Positions 33,698 through 41,329 of a DNA stretch of 64,000 nt are shown one piece after another. A model generated the notes under the pieces. That model searched no databases, was not told where the DNA came from, and worked only from the letters and a program-made list of their open reading frames with translations. The position numbers and the translations under genes are program-made. The DNA is from CALITV01 sp964415795 (GTDB lineage Bacteria; UBP6; UBA1177; JAKLFG01), in the NCBI GenBank assembly GCA_964415795.1, contig CAYQBN010000009.1, forward strand, positions 1 through 64,000, written 5' to 3'. Within the stretch, counting starts at the first letter, position 1. Each line of letters opens with the position of its first letter.

Positions 33698-36049
33698 TTA
33701 AGTCGGATTCTTTTCACTATTCGAGGGAACCGGAGAACATTCTATCCTGTTCAGCGACGCATTGAAATCTACCTTGATCGGAACAAGGCTCTCGGCGTGC
33801 GAAACCGCATCGAGAACCGGTGATTCGATATGCTTGCCCAACCACCGCTGAGCGGCTCGTGCCCCTTGTTGACGTTCAGCAGGATCCAGTGATCTTGCTA
33901 AAGCCGCACCAAGGGCAACGACATCGTTGACGATCACCGAAACACCGTAGTTCTTTTCGATGGCATCAATTGTTTTCATGATAAGGTGTTCTGCGACCGA
34001 CTGCCACTCCTCATCGGAGAAGGGAGTGAACACTATTATGTCGTCCACTCGTCCCACAATCTCTGAAGAAAGTACTTTCTCGACCTTGGTGCGCACCATC
34101 TCTTCAAAAGAAATGGGAGAAGAAGAGTCGTTCCCGAACCCAAGCCTGGGGCTTGTTTCATGTGCATCTGTCTTCAGCGTCATGACCACAATCGTTTGGG
34201 CAAAAGAGACAGAAAACCCGCGAGCGTCGGCAAGCGAACCTTCGGCAAGAATGTGAGCCAAAAGAGAAAGCACATGAGGATGCGCCCTGTCTATCTCTTC
34301 GAGCAGGAGAAGTTGATAGGGCTCACGACGGAATGCTTCCGTCAACAAACCACCTTCTTCGTAGCCGGTATAACCAGGTGGTGCTCCCACGAGACGCGCC
34401 GTAGTGTGCGCGTCACAATAATCGCTCATGTCGAACGAAACGAGGCGTCGTTCATTCCCGAAGAAATAGGATGCCAGTTGTCTGGCCATTTCGGTCTTGC
34501 CGACACCAGAAGGACCAGCGAATATCATGGAGGCAATGGGACGGCGAGGTTCTTTTCGAATGAATCGACGCGCAAGAAGACGCGCAATGCGCTCCTTCGC
34601 TGAAGATTGGCCCTTGATCGTCGCATCAAGACGATCGGGAAGAGTCCGCAGGATATGCGTACCATCGACTAGAAGATTCTCGACCGGAATGCCGGACCGC
34701 GCGCTGATGAGCTCGATCAGATCGCGAGATTCCGCCTCGCGCTTACCGAGACGCTGAAGAACGGAGCCAAGCGTGTCCAAAAGCGTGAGCACCTTATCAG
34801 GCTGACTCCGTCCCGAGATATAGCGATTGGAAAGGGCTACGGCCATTTCAATGAGCGCCGGATCATCAAGACGCACTCGATGATATGCAGAAAGCGAACG
34901 GGCCGCCGCGAGAGCAATTTCCTGCAGCGCCTCCCCGGACGGTTCTTCGACCGGAACCACGGTGAACCGCCGCTCCATCGCGGGGTCACGAGAAATAAAT
35001 CGTCTGAACTCTTCGGGAGTCGTGGCGCCGATCAAAGGGAATTCCCCCCGCGCCAATGAAGGCTTGAGGATGTTCGCCACGCCTTCATGGGTCTCGCTCC
35101 CCAGCAGGTGTATCTCGTCAATGAAGATGATGAGCCGGTTCTTGAGGCGTTCGACCTCTGCGATGAGATCTGTTATCCGTTTTTCAAGCACGCCGCGATA
35201 TTCTGTCCCTGCAACGAGCGCCGAGAGATTAAGTTCCCAAATGATGCGATCAGCAAGAAGTCCCTCTCTCTGACGGCAGGCAAGCCCCTCGACAATAGCC
35301 GTCTTGCCTACGCCGGCCGGTCCGACAAGGAGTGGATTGTTACTCTTTTTCCGGCCGAGGATATCTAGCACCAAGGTTATCTCTTTATCGCGCGAAGATA
35401 CCGGATCGAGCGCACCCTGCCGTGCTAGGGTGGTGAGATTGCGCCCGAACTGCTTGAAGATATCGGGAAGGCCGTCGCTTTCTTCTTCCGATTCGATGTG
35501 AGGAGAAGATTCCTTTGTCTTTGTTTCTCCCAGCGACGCATCGTTTTCCGCGACAGCCACGCCACCGGATCGAACGAGCACCGTCTCTTCGAGAAGATCG
35601 AGAATGCGGCTTCTGACACGACGGGGTGGATTAGTCAGAACATTCATGCCGCGCAATCGAAGGTCGCCGATCCTCCCCGTCTCTTCGAGGATCTGATAGG
35701 CAATGCTCCTTTTCTCGCTCACTATGGCAAGAAGCAAGTGAAGCGGTGCGATCTCATCCGAAGGACCTTGGACAAACGAGCGCGCACGTGTTTCGATGGC
35801 GGAGATCATCCCTTCCGGCTCGGTAAGCGCGACGCCCGATCGGGAACACCGGCGTTTACATTCACGGTAAGCAGCAGTGATGTTCCGCTCATCAAGCCCG
35901 AGATCTTCGAACAACACGGTGACCTCGCTGGGGGCGGTAAAAAAAGAAAGAAGGAAATGGAAACTGGAGAGGTCCTCTTCGAGTGTCTGCGCGAAATCAA
36001 TGGCCTCGCCGTAGAGGGCCGCCATCAGATCGTCATTGCGAACTTCCAT
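33698..36049 (-). CDS. clpA: ClpA-type AAA+ unfoldase
   Basis: Unfolds proteins for the ClpP protease. Order: Clp_N repeats (1-150), an acidic linker, AAA domain 1 (Walker A GPAGVGKT near 243, Walker B IIFIDEIH near 307), no ClpB-type middle domain, AAA domain 2 (Walker A GPSGVGKT near 512) and a C-terminal D2-small domain. The 783 residues fit ClpA (~760). A loop LGFG at about 636-639 stands where ClpA has its ClpP-binding IGF/IGL loop, so ClpP docking is plausible. Two oddities: Walker B of domain 2 reads LLLLEEID, with Glu in place of the usual Asp, and the segment before the loop (VVMTLKTDAHET) lacks the usual TSN. No clpS or clpP is in the window. Confidence 0.9.
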   Translation of the reverse strand: MEVRNDDLMAALYGEAIDFAQTLEEDLSSFHFLLSFFTAPSEVTVLFEDLGLDERNITAAYRECKRRCSRSGVALTEPEGMISAIETRARSFVQGPSDEIAPLHLLLAIVSEKRSIAYQILEETGRIGDLRLRGMNVLTNPPRRVRSRILDLLEETVLVRSGGVAVAENDASLGETKTKESSPHIESEEESDGLPDIFKQFGRNLTTLARQGALDPVSSRDKEITLVLDILGRKKSNNPLLVGPAGVGKTAIVEGLACRQREGLLADRIIWELNLSALVAGTEYRGVLEKRITDLIAEVERLKNRLIIFIDEIHLLGSETHEGVANILKPSLARGEFPLIGATTPEEFRRFISRDPAMERRFTVVPVEEPSGEALQEIALAAARSLSAYHRVRLDDPALIEMAVALSNRYISGRSQPDKVLTLLDTLGSVLQRLGKREAESRDLIELISARSGIPVENLLVDGTHILRTLPDRLDATIKGQSSAKERIARLLARRFIRKEPRRPIASMIFAGPSGVGKTEMARQLASYFFGNERRLVSFDMSDYCDAHTTARLVGAPPGYTGYEEGGLLTEAFRREPYQLLLLEEIDRAHPHVLSLLAHILAEGSLADARGFSVSFAQTIVVMTLKTDAHETSPRLGFGNDSSSPISFEEMVRTKVEKVLSSEIVGRVDDIIVFTPFSDEEWQSVAEHLIMKTIDAIEKNYGVSVIVNDVVALGAALARSLDPAERQQGARAAQRWLGKHIESPVLDAVSHAESLVPIKVDFNASLNRIECSPVPSNSEKNPT

Positions 36050-36118
36050 CGTTCCTCAAGGTAGATGAGTGACGCGATCCAAGCATAACAGCGATTGTGC
36101 TTTTTTACAACAGCGTTC

Positions 36119-38098
36119 CTATTTTTTCTTCCCCTTCGGCGCCGAATCTCGTGAGCACGCGGTCTTGTCTCCGAGAGAACAAGCTCGCCAGTAGTAGTAC
36201 TTCGCGGCTTTTTGTCCATCCGCGTCCCCTGCCCTCCCGCTCGCAAGAAGATCGGCATAGCGACGGCATCCCTCCTTCACATCGAAGTCACAGGTCCGCT
36301 TGTAATATCTCCCCGCCATAACCTCATCGGGGATAATGCCTCCTTCTCCCTTTTCCCACAATTCGGCAAGCAGAAGACACGCAACGGCTTGTTTTTTATC
36401 GCAAGCGCGGTCGAGCACATCTCGTGCCTTCACGGCATCTTTGGTGCCTCCTTCTCCTTTGGCGAGCATACTTCCGTAGTTGGTGCAGGCATATACCTTT
36501 CCCTCCGCGCACTCTTTGCTGAATAAAGAGCGGCTCACGGCATACAATTGCTTGTCGCCCGAGAGTTTCGCTTCTTGGTAGCAGGCCACCGCATAGTTTT
36601 GTTCGCAGGCAGATTCATAGTATTCGATCGCTTTACGGCGGTTTCCCGCTCGCTCAAGACCAAGGCCTTGCCGAAAAAGGTCTTCCGGATCACCACGCGG
36701 TACATTCGTCTTGACAAACCGCACATCGCCGGGCCTCTGCCTGTCACGCCACCCTTCCGGCATTGATTCGCTCGTTGCCGATGAAGGGTCTTCCTCTTGG
36801 TCTTCCTCCTCATCTTCATCGCCAGCGGCTACTACGGCTATACTTTGTTGTGCCGAGCCCTTTTGCGCAGAGATCTCTTTTTTCTTCTTTTTCTTTTTTC
36901 CGAGGAGCGATGCGGCGCTTTTCTTCTTCGGCTTATCAATGCCACCCGTCGGCTCCAACGGATTCCCTGCAGGATCTTTCCCGATGAACCGCATCGCCTC
37001 GGGCGGTATCTCTTCGTGACGATTCGAGTCAAAGTACATTTTTGCACCGAGCGCTACCGCTACGATGACTACGACGATGAGCACTGGGATGCGCCAATCG
37101 GCGGCGAGAACGTCCCATAGTCGCCGATGCGAGGCATCAAGCAACTCGCGCCGAAACACGGAGACCTGTTGATAGCGATCCTCAGGACGAAGCGCCAAGG
37201 CTTTCAGGAGTGCCCGTTCCGCCCGCGAGGGGATATCGCTTCCCTGCTTCGAAGGAGGAAGGAGCGTATCGGCATGTACCCGATCGAGCGACACGGGCGG
37301 CATGGTACCAGTAATCGCCCGATAGAGCGTCGCCGCGGCCGCATAGATATCGGTCCACGGTCCCTGATGTCCTTGTCTGCTATACTGTTCGACAGGCGCG
37401 TACCCCTCTTTTACCGAGACCGTCGCAGAGCCTTCTCCATGGACCATCAGTTGGCGCGCAGCGCCAAAGTCTATCAGTTTGGCCGTTCCGTCGTTCGTGA
37501 GATAGATGTTCTCGGGGCTCACATCGCGGTGCAAAAGTCGGGCACGATGGATCTTCTCGAGAGCGTCAAGTATCGGTAAAAAGATCTCAATCGCCTTCCG
37601 GTACGGAAGTCTCTTCCCGGGCTGGCGTTCAAGGTAGTCGGCAAGCGACTGACCTTCGATATAACCCATGACGATATAGGCGGTCCCATTCTCTTCGAAA
37701 AAATCTTTGATCGCCACCACATGGGGATGCGCTTCGAACCGAGCAGCGGTTTGTGCCTCCCTCAGGAAACGACGAAGTCCCTCGGCAAATTCCTCTTTGC
37801 TCTTGTCGTCATGAGGACGACACTCCTTCATCCCTGGGGTTCTCCCCACAAGGTGCCGAGGAAAGAATTCTTTGATCGCCACTTTTACCTCGAGTCGGGT
37901 ATCGTAGCCAAGGTAGGTGATACCGAAACCGCCAATACCAAGCACCCGACCGACGAGGTACTTACCATCGACGAGTCGCGTTCCCGGAGAAAGTTCCGGG
38001 CCCGCGGATTCTCGCGACAATGAACCATCATCATAGCCGCACCGGTGACAAGAACCCGGCTCTTTTTTCTTTTCGAAGCAGTAGGGACAGAGGTCCAT
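36119..38098 (-). CDS. Membrane Ser/Thr protein kinase with zinc ribbon and Sel1-like repeats
   Basis: The N-terminus is a four-Cys zinc ribbon (CPYCFEKKKEPGSCHRCGY). A Hanks-type kinase follows: glycine loop GIGGFGITYLGYD, catalytic Lys in VAIKEF, LHRDVSPENIYL and DFGAARQL, with an activation segment ending GYAPVEQYSR. All key residues are present. After the kinase come one membrane helix (WRIPVLIVVVIVAVALGAKM), an acidic/basic linker, and four or five Sel1-like repeats with paired Cys (ACYQEAKLSGDKQLYAVSRS, CTNYGSMLAKGEGG) that are predicted to lie outside the cytoplasm. The kinase would thus sense an envelope signal. The ATG at 38098 is chosen over an upstream TTG. Divergent from the 38282 gene. 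Confidence 0.93.
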   Translation of the reverse strand: MDLCPYCFEKKKEPGSCHRCGYDDGSLSRESAGPELSPGTRLVDGKYLVGRVLGIGGFGITYLGYDTRLEVKVAIKEFFPRHLVGRTPGMKECRPHDDKSKEEFAEGLRRFLREAQTAARFEAHPHVVAIKDFFEENGTAYIVMGYIEGQSLADYLERQPGKRLPYRKAIEIFLPILDALEKIHRARLLHRDVSPENIYLTNDGTAKLIDFGAARQLMVHGEGSATVSVKEGYAPVEQYSRQGHQGPWTDIYAAAATLYRAITGTMPPVSLDRVHADTLLPPSKQGSDIPSRAERALLKALALRPEDRYQQVSVFRRELLDASHRRLWDVLAADWRIPVLIVVVIVAVALGAKMYFDSNRHEEIPPEAMRFIGKDPAGNPLEPTGGIDKPKKKSAASLLGKKKKKKKEISAQKGSAQQSIAVVAAGDEDEEEDQEEDPSSATSESMPEGWRDRQRPGDVRFVKTNVPRGDPEDLFRQGLGLERAGNRRKAIEYYESACEQNYAVACYQEAKLSGDKQLYAVSRSLFSKECAEGKVYACTNYGSMLAKGEGGTKDAVKARDVLDRACDKKQAVACLLLAELWEKGEGGIIPDEVMAGRYYKRTCDFDVKEGCRRYADLLASGRAGDADGQKAAKYYYWRACSLGDKTACSRDSAPKGKKK

Positions 38099-38136
38099 AG
38101 AAGGTGTTTCCCTCAATCTTCTTTCCTATAGGAAGA

Positions 38137-38164
38137 AGCATAGCACAGGGTGTTTTTTCTTCAA
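38137..38164 (-). promoter_or_regulatory. Promoter for the Ser/Thr kinase gene
   Basis: On the minus strand: TTGAAG (38159-38164), 16-base spacer, TATGCT (38137-38142). It is 38 bases upstream of the ATG. Confidence 0.5.
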
Positions 38165-38219
38165 TTTTTCAGGGCCATCTCGGTGCCTTTTCGATCAACA
38201 AGGATTTTTTAGATACATC

Positions 38220-38247
38220 TTGTAATTTTGAGAAATAGTTCTATAGT
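38220..38247 (+). promoter_or_regulatory. Promoter for the 38282 gene
   Basis: TTGTAA (38220-38225), 16-base spacer, TATAGT (38242-38247). A start near 38254 would give a leader of about 28 bases containing the strong ribosome-binding site GGGGAGGAGG. Confidence 0.55.
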
Positions 38248-38281
38248 TTGTTTTCGTGGGAGACATGGGGAGGAGGTGCGC

Positions 38282-38845
38282 ATGAGCGGGCCGCTTACTA
38301 AAGAGAGCCTCGGAGAGGCACTCGCCATCATCTTCCCCGGCGTTCCTTTTCTCAGAAATCGGCCAGTTGCTAATCTCAAAAGTCGTGTGCGACCTCATTA
38401 CCATGCGCCGGATCTTCGCCTTGTCGTGCAATTCGATGACCCCCGGCACTATACCCAGCCGATCCGCATCGTCCGGGACGAAGAGGAAAACCGTTTTTTT
38501 ATGCAACACGACTACGAAATTGTTCATATCCCCTACTTTGTCCAGCTGTCCTCCGAGGTGATCGCCCGCCTTTTCGGAACCACCTGTTCCTATAAGCAGC
38601 AATACCCACACGGGTTCGTGCACCGCAACACTGTCCTCCCCGCCGCATTTTGTTGTCTAGGGATCGAACGGTTCGTCGGCGATCTGGAGCGATTCTCTTT
38701 CATTCGCGAAGAGATCCTCAAATCGCTCGAGCAGAAAGTTGCACTAATCAAGAATGAGCGTCTTGTCTATCCGGCGGGAGGGAAAGAAGGCCTTCTTGCG
38801 CGTCTTTTTGCACGCGAGCGCTCCGTTTCTTTACCAGAACGCTAG
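38282..38845 (+). CDS. Small soluble protein, possibly PD-(D/E)XK nuclease-like
   Basis: 187 residues with no signal peptide or membrane helix. The central segment (LRLVVQFDDPRHYTQPIRIV, then RDEEENRFFMQHDYEIVHIP) recalls the core of DUF559- and Vsr-like endonuclease folds, in which an Asp on a beta strand is followed by an alpha-beta unit ending in a V-x-(R/H)-IPYF strand. The usual E-x-K (or D-x-K) catalytic pair is not obvious, so it may be inactive or belong elsewhere. The strong GGGGAGGAGG decides the start at 38282. It stands alone on the plus strand between kinase and aroEK, with its own promoter. Function unassigned. Confidence 0.6.
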   Translation: MSGPLTKESLGEALAIIFPGVPFLRNRPVANLKSRVRPHYHAPDLRLVVQFDDPRHYTQPIRIVRDEEENRFFMQHDYEIVHIPYFVQLSSEVIARLFGTTCSYKQQYPHGFVHRNTVLPAAFCCLGIERFVGDLERFSFIREEILKSLEQKVALIKNERLVYPAGGKEGLLARLFARERSVSLPER

Positions 38846-38907
38846 ACCCTTGCCAACAGGGAGCGATGTGTCCTTCGTCGTCCTTTTATGCCAACAGAGA
38901 AACACCG

Positions 38908-40221
38908 TTATTTCAGATTTTCCAGTTCTTCGGCGATGAGCGCGGCGGTTTCGTTGCTCTTCAGGTCGGTGGTGTCTATGACGAGCAAGGCAGTCACAGC
39001 ATAGCGCGGAATGCGTTCGCGAAGAAGCCTGACGGCCTTTTCAGGGGCATTCGGCACATCGAGGAGCGGTCGACGCGTGGAGGTCCCGGCAAGTCGTTTT
39101 ATGGTAGTGTCGGCATCAACAAAAAGCCACACGGTGATCGCCTTCTCCCGGAGAATTCGCCGATTCTCCTCGTCAAGGATGATACCGCCACCGCAGGAGA
39201 TGACCGCCTGCGGGTAGTCAAGCGCCGTGACGAGCGCTTCTTTTTCTCGCTCGCGGAAAAATGGCTCCCCCTTTTCGAGAAAAAGGTTGACAATGGTCAT
39301 ACCAGAGTGCTGCTCTACCCACTCATCGGTATCAATGAAAGTACGTCCAATGATCTGGGCAAGTCCCCGTCCGACGGTCGTCTTTCCGCTCCCCATGAAG
39401 CCGATGAGCGCAATAGGGCGGTCGGCGGAAAGCGGCGGTGCCGTGAGTCCCCGCGCGAGCATTGTTTCGTCCGGTTTTTCTCCGGTGAAGAGTTCGTAGG
39501 AAGGGATCGCTTGATGGAGAAGCCACGCCGTGCCCGGCACATAGTGCACCCCGCGTTTTTTGCAGAGTTGCGTGAGCGTTCTTCCCTTGTAGTCGGCGTC
39601 GAGCACCGTGAGACCGCCGTGCAGGTGTTCTGCGGTGAGCACCGCCGTCGGATTGGGTATCGTCGTGACGAGGAGATCGGCATTCAAGAGAAGTTCAGAG
39701 AGCCGGTCAAGCGGTGCCGCAACACAGGAAAAGCGCTCGGCGAGAAGCCGCGCCTTCTCAAAAGTACGGTTGATGACAGTGACCGATGTGCCGGCGTGAA
39801 GCAGACCACAGATCGCCGCCCGTGCCGCGCCGCCTGCGCCAAGTACCACCGCCCGCTTCTCTGCCGGGTCGCATCCCGCGGCGCGGAGCGCCCCGACGAC
39901 GCCGAGGTGGTCGGTGTTCGCCGCGAAGGTCTCCCGTTCGCCGAGGAGCACCACATTCGCCGCGCCGATCTCGCGCGCCGACGGCTCGGTACCACTCGCG
40001 AGATGAAGCATCTCCTCCTTGAACGGAGCGGTAACATTGAGCCCCCGGATGCCGAGACGCCGCGCCGCCGCAAGCGCCTCTTCTGCCGAGCGCGCCGCAA
40101 GCCGCAGGTAAAAGGTGTCGGGGAGATTATCGAACAGCGGTTGGAACAAAAAGGGGCTTCTGCTGTGGAGGACCGGTCTGCCAGTGACGGCATAGAGACG
40201 ACACGAGGAGACTACTGTCAT
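38908..40221 (-). CDS. Fused shikimate dehydrogenase - shikimate kinase
   Basis: One polypeptide carries two consecutive steps of the shikimate pathway. Residues 1-~265 are AroE: substrate-binding LHSRSPFLFQ, catalytic Lys in NVTAPFKEEM, NADP-binding GAGGAARAAICGL and NRTFEKARL. Residues ~270-437 are AroK: LIGFMGSGKTTVGRGLA (P-loop), DTDEWVEQHSG, and SCGGGIILDEENR. The order AroE-AroK converts 3-dehydroshikimate to shikimate and then to shikimate 3-phosphate. The junction (TAPPLSADRPIALIGFMG) is short with no stop or frameshift. It starts with an ATGA overlap of the Sel1 gene. Fusions of these enzymes to one another or to AroD are known, but AroE-AroK is less common. Confidence 0.93.
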   Translation of the reverse strand: MTVVSSCRLYAVTGRPVLHSRSPFLFQPLFDNLPDTFYLRLAARSAEEALAAARRLGIRGLNVTAPFKEEMLHLASGTEPSAREIGAANVVLLGERETFAANTDHLGVVGALRAAGCDPAEKRAVVLGAGGAARAAICGLLHAGTSVTVINRTFEKARLLAERFSCVAAPLDRLSELLLNADLLVTTIPNPTAVLTAEHLHGGLTVLDADYKGRTLTQLCKKRGVHYVPGTAWLLHQAIPSYELFTGEKPDETMLARGLTAPPLSADRPIALIGFMGSGKTTVGRGLAQIIGRTFIDTDEWVEQHSGMTIVNLFLEKGEPFFREREKEALVTALDYPQAVISCGGGIILDEENRRILREKAITVWLFVDADTTIKRLAGTSTRRPLLDVPNAPEKAVRLLRERIPRYAVTALLVIDTTDLKSNETAALIAEELENLK

Positions 40222-41264
40222 TTCTTCTTGCCGCCCTTCTTCGGCGACTTCGCCGCCTTCACCGCATCACACGACTTCTTGTGGTCGAGCGCACAGCCCT
40301 GTGTGTAGTATTCGAGCGCCTTGCCAAGGTCCTTCTCGACGCCAGCACCCTGCTCATAGACATTGCCGAGGTTGTAACAACCCTCGCCGTGCTTCATCGT
40401 GCACGACTTCTCGAAGAGTGTCCGCCCCTTCTCCTGATCGAGCGGCGCACCGTCGCCGTTGATAAACATGAAACCAGCGTTTGAGCAGGCGCGCGCATCG
40501 CCTTTTTCACAGGCCGTCTCGTAGAGCGCGATGAGTTGTTTCGCGTCGCGCGGAATGTCTCCCTGCTCCATCATGAGCGCAAGATTGTAGCAACTCGACG
40601 CATGTCCGCCGTCGCACGCCTTGCGGAAGTAGGTCGCCGCCTTCGCCGGGTTGCGCGGCATCCCGTCGCCGAGGTAGTGGGCTGTTCCCGCCTTGTGGCA
40701 CGCCTCGGCGTTGCCGTCGTCGGCGCACTCCTTCTCCCAGCGCTCCGCTTTCTTCGCCGGATCGGTCTCGAGTTGTTTTTCGAGCGTCTCGACCTGTGCG
40801 CAGGAACCCTCGTACTGCATCGCGCAGGCCGATCGGTAGGCGTCGAGCGCCTTCGGCAGGAAACGCGGTTCACGGAGCGCCCGTTCGTGGTAGAGGACCG
40901 CGAGGTTGTTGCACCCGATCGCCGAACCGCCGTCACACGCTTTCCGGTAGAGTCCTTCGGCGCCGTTCCAGTCGCGCGGCCCGCCCTCGCCCCGCTCGAG
41001 CATGACCCCGAGACTCGCACAGGCGTCGCCGTGTCCCTTCGTGCAGGCCTGCCGGAAGAAGATGCGCGCCTTCGCCTGATTCTTGGGAAGGATATCGCCG
41101 CGGTAGTACTGGTCGGCGAGAAAGAGGCACGAGTCTATGTCGCCGCCGTTGCAGCGCTGTTCGTTCACCGCCGCCAGTTCCTTCGGCGTCGGCGGCGCCT
41201 CGTTGCCCGCCTCGGCAAGAATAACGACCGGCACAAAAAAGAGCAGCACGCCTGTCCCGCGCAT
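40218..41264 (-). CDS. Exported Sel1-repeat protein with paired cysteines
   Basis: Signal peptide (MRGTGVLLFFVPVVILAEAG) followed by about seven Sel1-like repeats of ~36 residues, each with two cysteines seven residues or so apart (ARIFFRQACTKGHGDACASL, CDGGSAIGCNNLAVLYHERA, CDGGHASSCYNLALMMEQGD). This layout matches Helicobacter cysteine-rich proteins (Hcp), in which each repeat is locked by a disulfide. It resembles the repeats at the C-terminus of the 36119 kinase. It ends in a Lys-rich tail. Function unknown. The next gene is the AroE-AroK fusion, coupled by ATGA overlap without an obvious functional link. AAGGAGAGG supports the start. Confidence 0.9.
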   Translation of the reverse strand: MRGTGVLLFFVPVVILAEAGNEAPPTPKELAAVNEQRCNGGDIDSCLFLADQYYRGDILPKNQAKARIFFRQACTKGHGDACASLGVMLERGEGGPRDWNGAEGLYRKACDGGSAIGCNNLAVLYHERALREPRFLPKALDAYRSACAMQYEGSCAQVETLEKQLETDPAKKAERWEKECADDGNAEACHKAGTAHYLGDGMPRNPAKAATYFRKACDGGHASSCYNLALMMEQGDIPRDAKQLIALYETACEKGDARACSNAGFMFINGDGAPLDQEKGRTLFEKSCTMKHGEGCYNLGNVYEQGAGVEKDLGKALEYYTQGCALDHKKSCDAVKAAKSPKKGGKKK

Positions 41265-41329
41265 GGTATCCTCTCCTTACGAGCACATGATGGAGAGATA
41301 CTAGACCCGTGGGCGGCACGGTGTCAAAT

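Noticed and set aside
33698..36049. ClpV of a type VI secretion system
   Set aside because: No other type VI genes are present, there is no middle domain, and the LGFG loop fits a ClpP-binding ClpA instead.
38228..38247. TTGAGA at 38228 as a -35 box for the 38282 gene
   Set aside because: Its distance to the TATAGT at 38242 is only eight bases; TTGTAA at 38220 gives a normal 16-base spacer.
38866..40308. Long open frame on the plus strand (480 codons)
   Set aside because: Antisense to the AroE-AroK fusion, which has all catalytic motifs. The high GC of the region explains long antisense frames.
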